From: Actinomycetota bacterium
GTDB taxonomy: Bacteria; Actinomycetota; Thermoleophilia; UBA2241
Reading direction: 5' to 3'
NCBI GenBank assembly: GCA_003132645.1
Contig: PKYM01000191.1
Coordinates: 2,918 to 10,361 of the forward strand
Length of the DNA stretch: 7,444 nucleotides
Shown here: piece by piece, positions 4,358 through 7,444 of the stretch
Layout: the number at the start of each line of letters is the position of its first letter
Position numbering within the stretch: the stretch's first letter is position 1
Position numbers and translations under genes: made by a program
The notes under the pieces: model-generated
What the model was told of the DNA's origin: nothing
The model's database searches: none
The model's input: the letters and a program-made list of their open reading frames with translations, nothing else

Positions 4358-5842
4358 GTGAAGACAGAGGTCAAGCCGGTTGCAGAGAACGAGGTCGAGC
4401 TCGCGGTCGAGGTACCACGCGACGACGTTGAAGCCAAGGTCGAGCGCACTATCTCCCGTCTCTCTCGCGAGACGACCATACCGGGCTTTCGCAAGGGTAA
4501 GGTCCCACGCCAGATCGTCCTCAGCCGGCTCGGCGAAGAGTACGTTCTGAACCAGACCCTCAACGACTTCCTGCCCGAGTGGTATGAGAGCGCGGTCGAT
4601 GAGGCCGAGCTCGACCCGGTCTCGGTGCCCGAGATCGACTTCGAGTTCAGCGCTTTCACCGGCAAGGAGCCGTTCGCCTTCACCGCCAAGGTCCAGGTGC
4701 GTCCCGAACCGATGCTCGGCCAGTACACCGGCCTCGAAGTCGAAAAAGACGAGGTCGAGATCACCGAGGGTCAGATCGACGCCCAGCTCGCCATGCTGCA
4801 GGAACGCTTTGCCAGCCTCAAGCCGGTCGAAGGACGGGCCGCGGTCAAGGGCGATTTCGTGCAGATCGATTTCGTTGGCACGGTCGACGATGAGCCGCTC
4901 GAAGGCGCCCACGCCGAGGACTATATGCTCGAGGTCGGCGATGGCAATCTCATCCCCGGTTTCGAAGAGCACCTCGTGGGCCTCGAGGCCGGTTCCACGA
5001 CAAGCTTCGAGGTCGAGTTTCCCGGCGACTACCACGCCGAGGAGCTGCAGGGCAGGCCGGTGACCTTCGCGGTCACCATGAAGGAGATCAAAGAGAAGAT
5101 CGTCCCGGCCTTGGACGACGACTTCGCCACGCAGGCCAGCGAGTTCGAGACACTGGCCGAGCTGCGCGACGATCTGCGCGCCCGCATGACGACGGCCCGC
5201 GAGACGGCGGTCGAGCGCGAGTACCGCAACCGGGTGGTCGAGGCGGCCGTCGCCAACGCGACCGTGACGGTGCCGCCGGCGATGGTCGAGCGCCAGGCCC
5301 ACGAGCTCTACCACGAGCTCGAGTCGGCGGTCGGCGAGCGCGGCCTCGAGATGCCGCAGTATCTCGAGGCGGTCGGTAAGACGAAAGAGGAGACCGAAGC
5401 CGAACTGCAGCCGCGGGCCGAGGCCGAGGTCAAGCGTGGCCTGGTCCTGGCCGCCATCCGCGATGCCGAGCAGGTCACGGCGAGCGACGACGATCTGCGA
5501 AAACGCATCAAAGAGGACGCCGAGATGCTGCAGCGCGACCCCGATCAGCTCGTGCTCGACGTCTACGCCTCCGGAAGGCAAAACCTGCTGCGCGACGAAT
5601 TGGTCATCGCCAAGACGATCGACTTTCTCGTCGAGCAGGCCACTGCGGTGAGCCCCAAGCCCACCGACGCCGCCGCCGCGCAGGCGGCAGGCGAAGAGCC
5701 GGCCGGCAAGGCCGCCAAAGGCGGCAAGGCAGGCAAGGCGGGGAAGCTTGCGAAGACCGCGAAAGCGGCAAAAACTGCGAAGGCTGCGAAGGCTGCGAAG
5801 GCCGACGAGGCTAAGCAGGCCGATGAGGCCAACGAGGCCTAG
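4358..5842 (+). CDS. tig: Trigger factor, ribosome-associated chaperone and prolyl isomerase, with a Lys/Ala-rich tail
   Basis: Trigger factor binds ribosomes at the exit tunnel and shelters nascent chains. The GTG at 4358 is chosen because GGAGA lies at 4346-4350 with seven-base spacing; the same frame open upstream runs through two tRNA genes. The product is 494 residues, longer than the roughly 430-470 usual for the family. Residues 1-115 are the ribosome-binding domain with the signature GFRKGKVPR (43-51, FRK at 44-46). Residues about 164-247 are the FKBP-type isomerase domain ([15 protein letters not shown] through VTMKEIKEK). Residues about 250-430 form the helical chaperone arms ([17 protein letters not shown] near 306-322). 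From 437 onward the tail is low-complexity: Ala/Gly/Lys repeats to 481, then acidic ([13 protein letters not shown]). The frame continues past the stop as coding-like sequence (see 5843-5935), so the tail may be truncated. It is followed on the same strand by clpP and clpX. Confidence 0.96.
   Translation: MKTEVKPVAENEVELAVEVPRDDVEAKVERTISRLSRETTIPGFRKGKVPRQIVLSRLGEEYVLNQTLNDFLPEWYESAVDEAELDPVSVPEIDFEFSAFTGKEPFAFTAKVQVRPEPMLGQYTGLEVEKDEVEITEGQIDAQLAMLQERFASLKPVEGRAAVKGDFVQIDFVGTVDDEPLEGAHAEDYMLEVGDGNLIPGFEEHLVGLEAGSTTSFEVEFPGDYHAEELQGRPVTFAVTMKEIKEKIVPALDDDFATQASEFETLAELRDDLRARMTTARETAVEREYRNRVVEAAVANATVTVPPAMVERQAHELYHELESAVGERGLEMPQYLEAVGKTKEETEAELQPRAEAEVKRGLVLAAIRDAEQVTASDDDLRKRIKEDAEMLQRDPDQLVLDVYASGRQNLLRDELVIAKTIDFLVEQATAVSPKPTDAAAAQAAGEEPAGKAAKGGKAGKAGKLAKTAKAAKTAKAAKAAKADEAKQADEANEA
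5708..5802 (+). repeat. Low-complexity KA-rich repeat region encoding the trigger factor tail
   Basis: Residues 451-481 are built almost only from Lys, Ala and Gly with a few Thr and one Leu, in KAAK, KAGK and AKTAK units. At the DNA level there is a perfect triple tandem of TGCGAAGGC at 5776-5802 plus near-copies upstream, a pattern likely to expand or contract by replication slippage. Similar lysine/alanine tails occur on other actinobacterial proteins. Confidence 0.8.
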
Positions 5843-5935
5843 AAGGCCAACGAGGCCACGAGCGAGAACAAGGTCGGCGAGACCGACCAGGCGACGGCGC
5901 CCAGGGGGCGCCCGAGCAAGGCAGACAACGAGTAG
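5843..5935 (+). pseudogene. In-frame continuation of the trigger factor tail after its TAG
   Basis: Directly after the TAG at 5840-5842 the same frame stays open for 30 codons to a second TAG (5933-5935). The reading is [10 protein letters not shown], then [20 protein letters not shown]. Of its 30 codons, 29 end in G or C, matching true coding sequence here. The segment ANEA-stop-KANEA repeats the pattern just before it. The TAG aligns with the AAG at 5813-5815 (AKQADEA versus A-stop-KANEA), so one A-to-T change could have made the stop. The lost end carries an AT-hook-like RGRP. It is either a recently cut-off tail, a readthrough extension, or a sequencing error. Confidence 0.6.
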
Positions 5936-5990
5936 CTGCGATGCCTCGGTGAAGGCTAAAGGCCGGGCACCGAAAGGAGAGGATCCGATA

Positions 5991-6575
<585 letters not shown>

Positions 6576-6586
6576 GAGGTTTCCGA

Positions 6587-7444
<858 letters not shown>

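Noticed and set aside
5946..5973. TCGGTG/CACCGA hairpin upstream of clpP as a regulatory element
   Set aside because: Six base pairs with a 16-base loop is weak and no known stress operator (such as CIRCE) was recognised here.

Overview
This window is a compact, high-GC piece of bacterial chromosome. The families, the form of the SOS operator, the frequent GTG starts and the tRNAs with encoded CCA ends fit an actinobacterium. A deep-branching class such as Thermoleophilia is my guess from gene style; no 16S or marker comparison was possible. No mobile element, integrase, CRISPR array or defence island is visible, and most of the window is housekeeping.

Left part (1-1740, + strand): the 3' end of a glutamate formimidoyltransferase gene, then a tightly packed SOS operon. 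lexA has a near-consensus promoter with one LexA box in the -35/-10 spacer and a second over the predicted transcription start. It is followed, with ATGA overlaps, by an 80-aa protein with two CxxC pairs and a 137-aa membrane-anchored LysM protein. The last resembles YneA/DivS/Rv2719c-type SOS division inhibitors, so the operon probably couples DNA damage to cell-envelope or division control.

Middle part (1738-4080): corA, a Mg2+/Co2+ channel, on the minus strand. It diverges from a + strand cluster of tRNA-Pro(TGG), tRNA-Gly(TCC) and tRNA-Arg(TCT). Next comes a minus-strand group: a 58-aa protein with two membrane segments, a VOC (glyoxalase-fold) protein and a possible 18-codon ORF coupled to it.

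Right part (4081-7444, + strand): tRNA-His(GTG) and tRNA-Leu(TAG), then the protein quality-control cluster tig (trigger factor), clpP and clpX (running off the end). Trigger factor binds nascent chains at the ribosome; ClpXP unfolds and degrades tagged or regulatory proteins, in other bacteria including self-cleaved LexA fragments.

The strongest oddities are two. First, the trigger factor has a long Lys/Ala-rich tail ending at a TAG, after which the same frame continues for 30 codons with clear coding bias before a second TAG. This looks like a recent nonsense mutation or a readthrough site. Second, the SOS operon carries an undescribed small CxxC protein between lexA and the LysM gene. Two small genes missed by ordinary length cut-offs are also reported.
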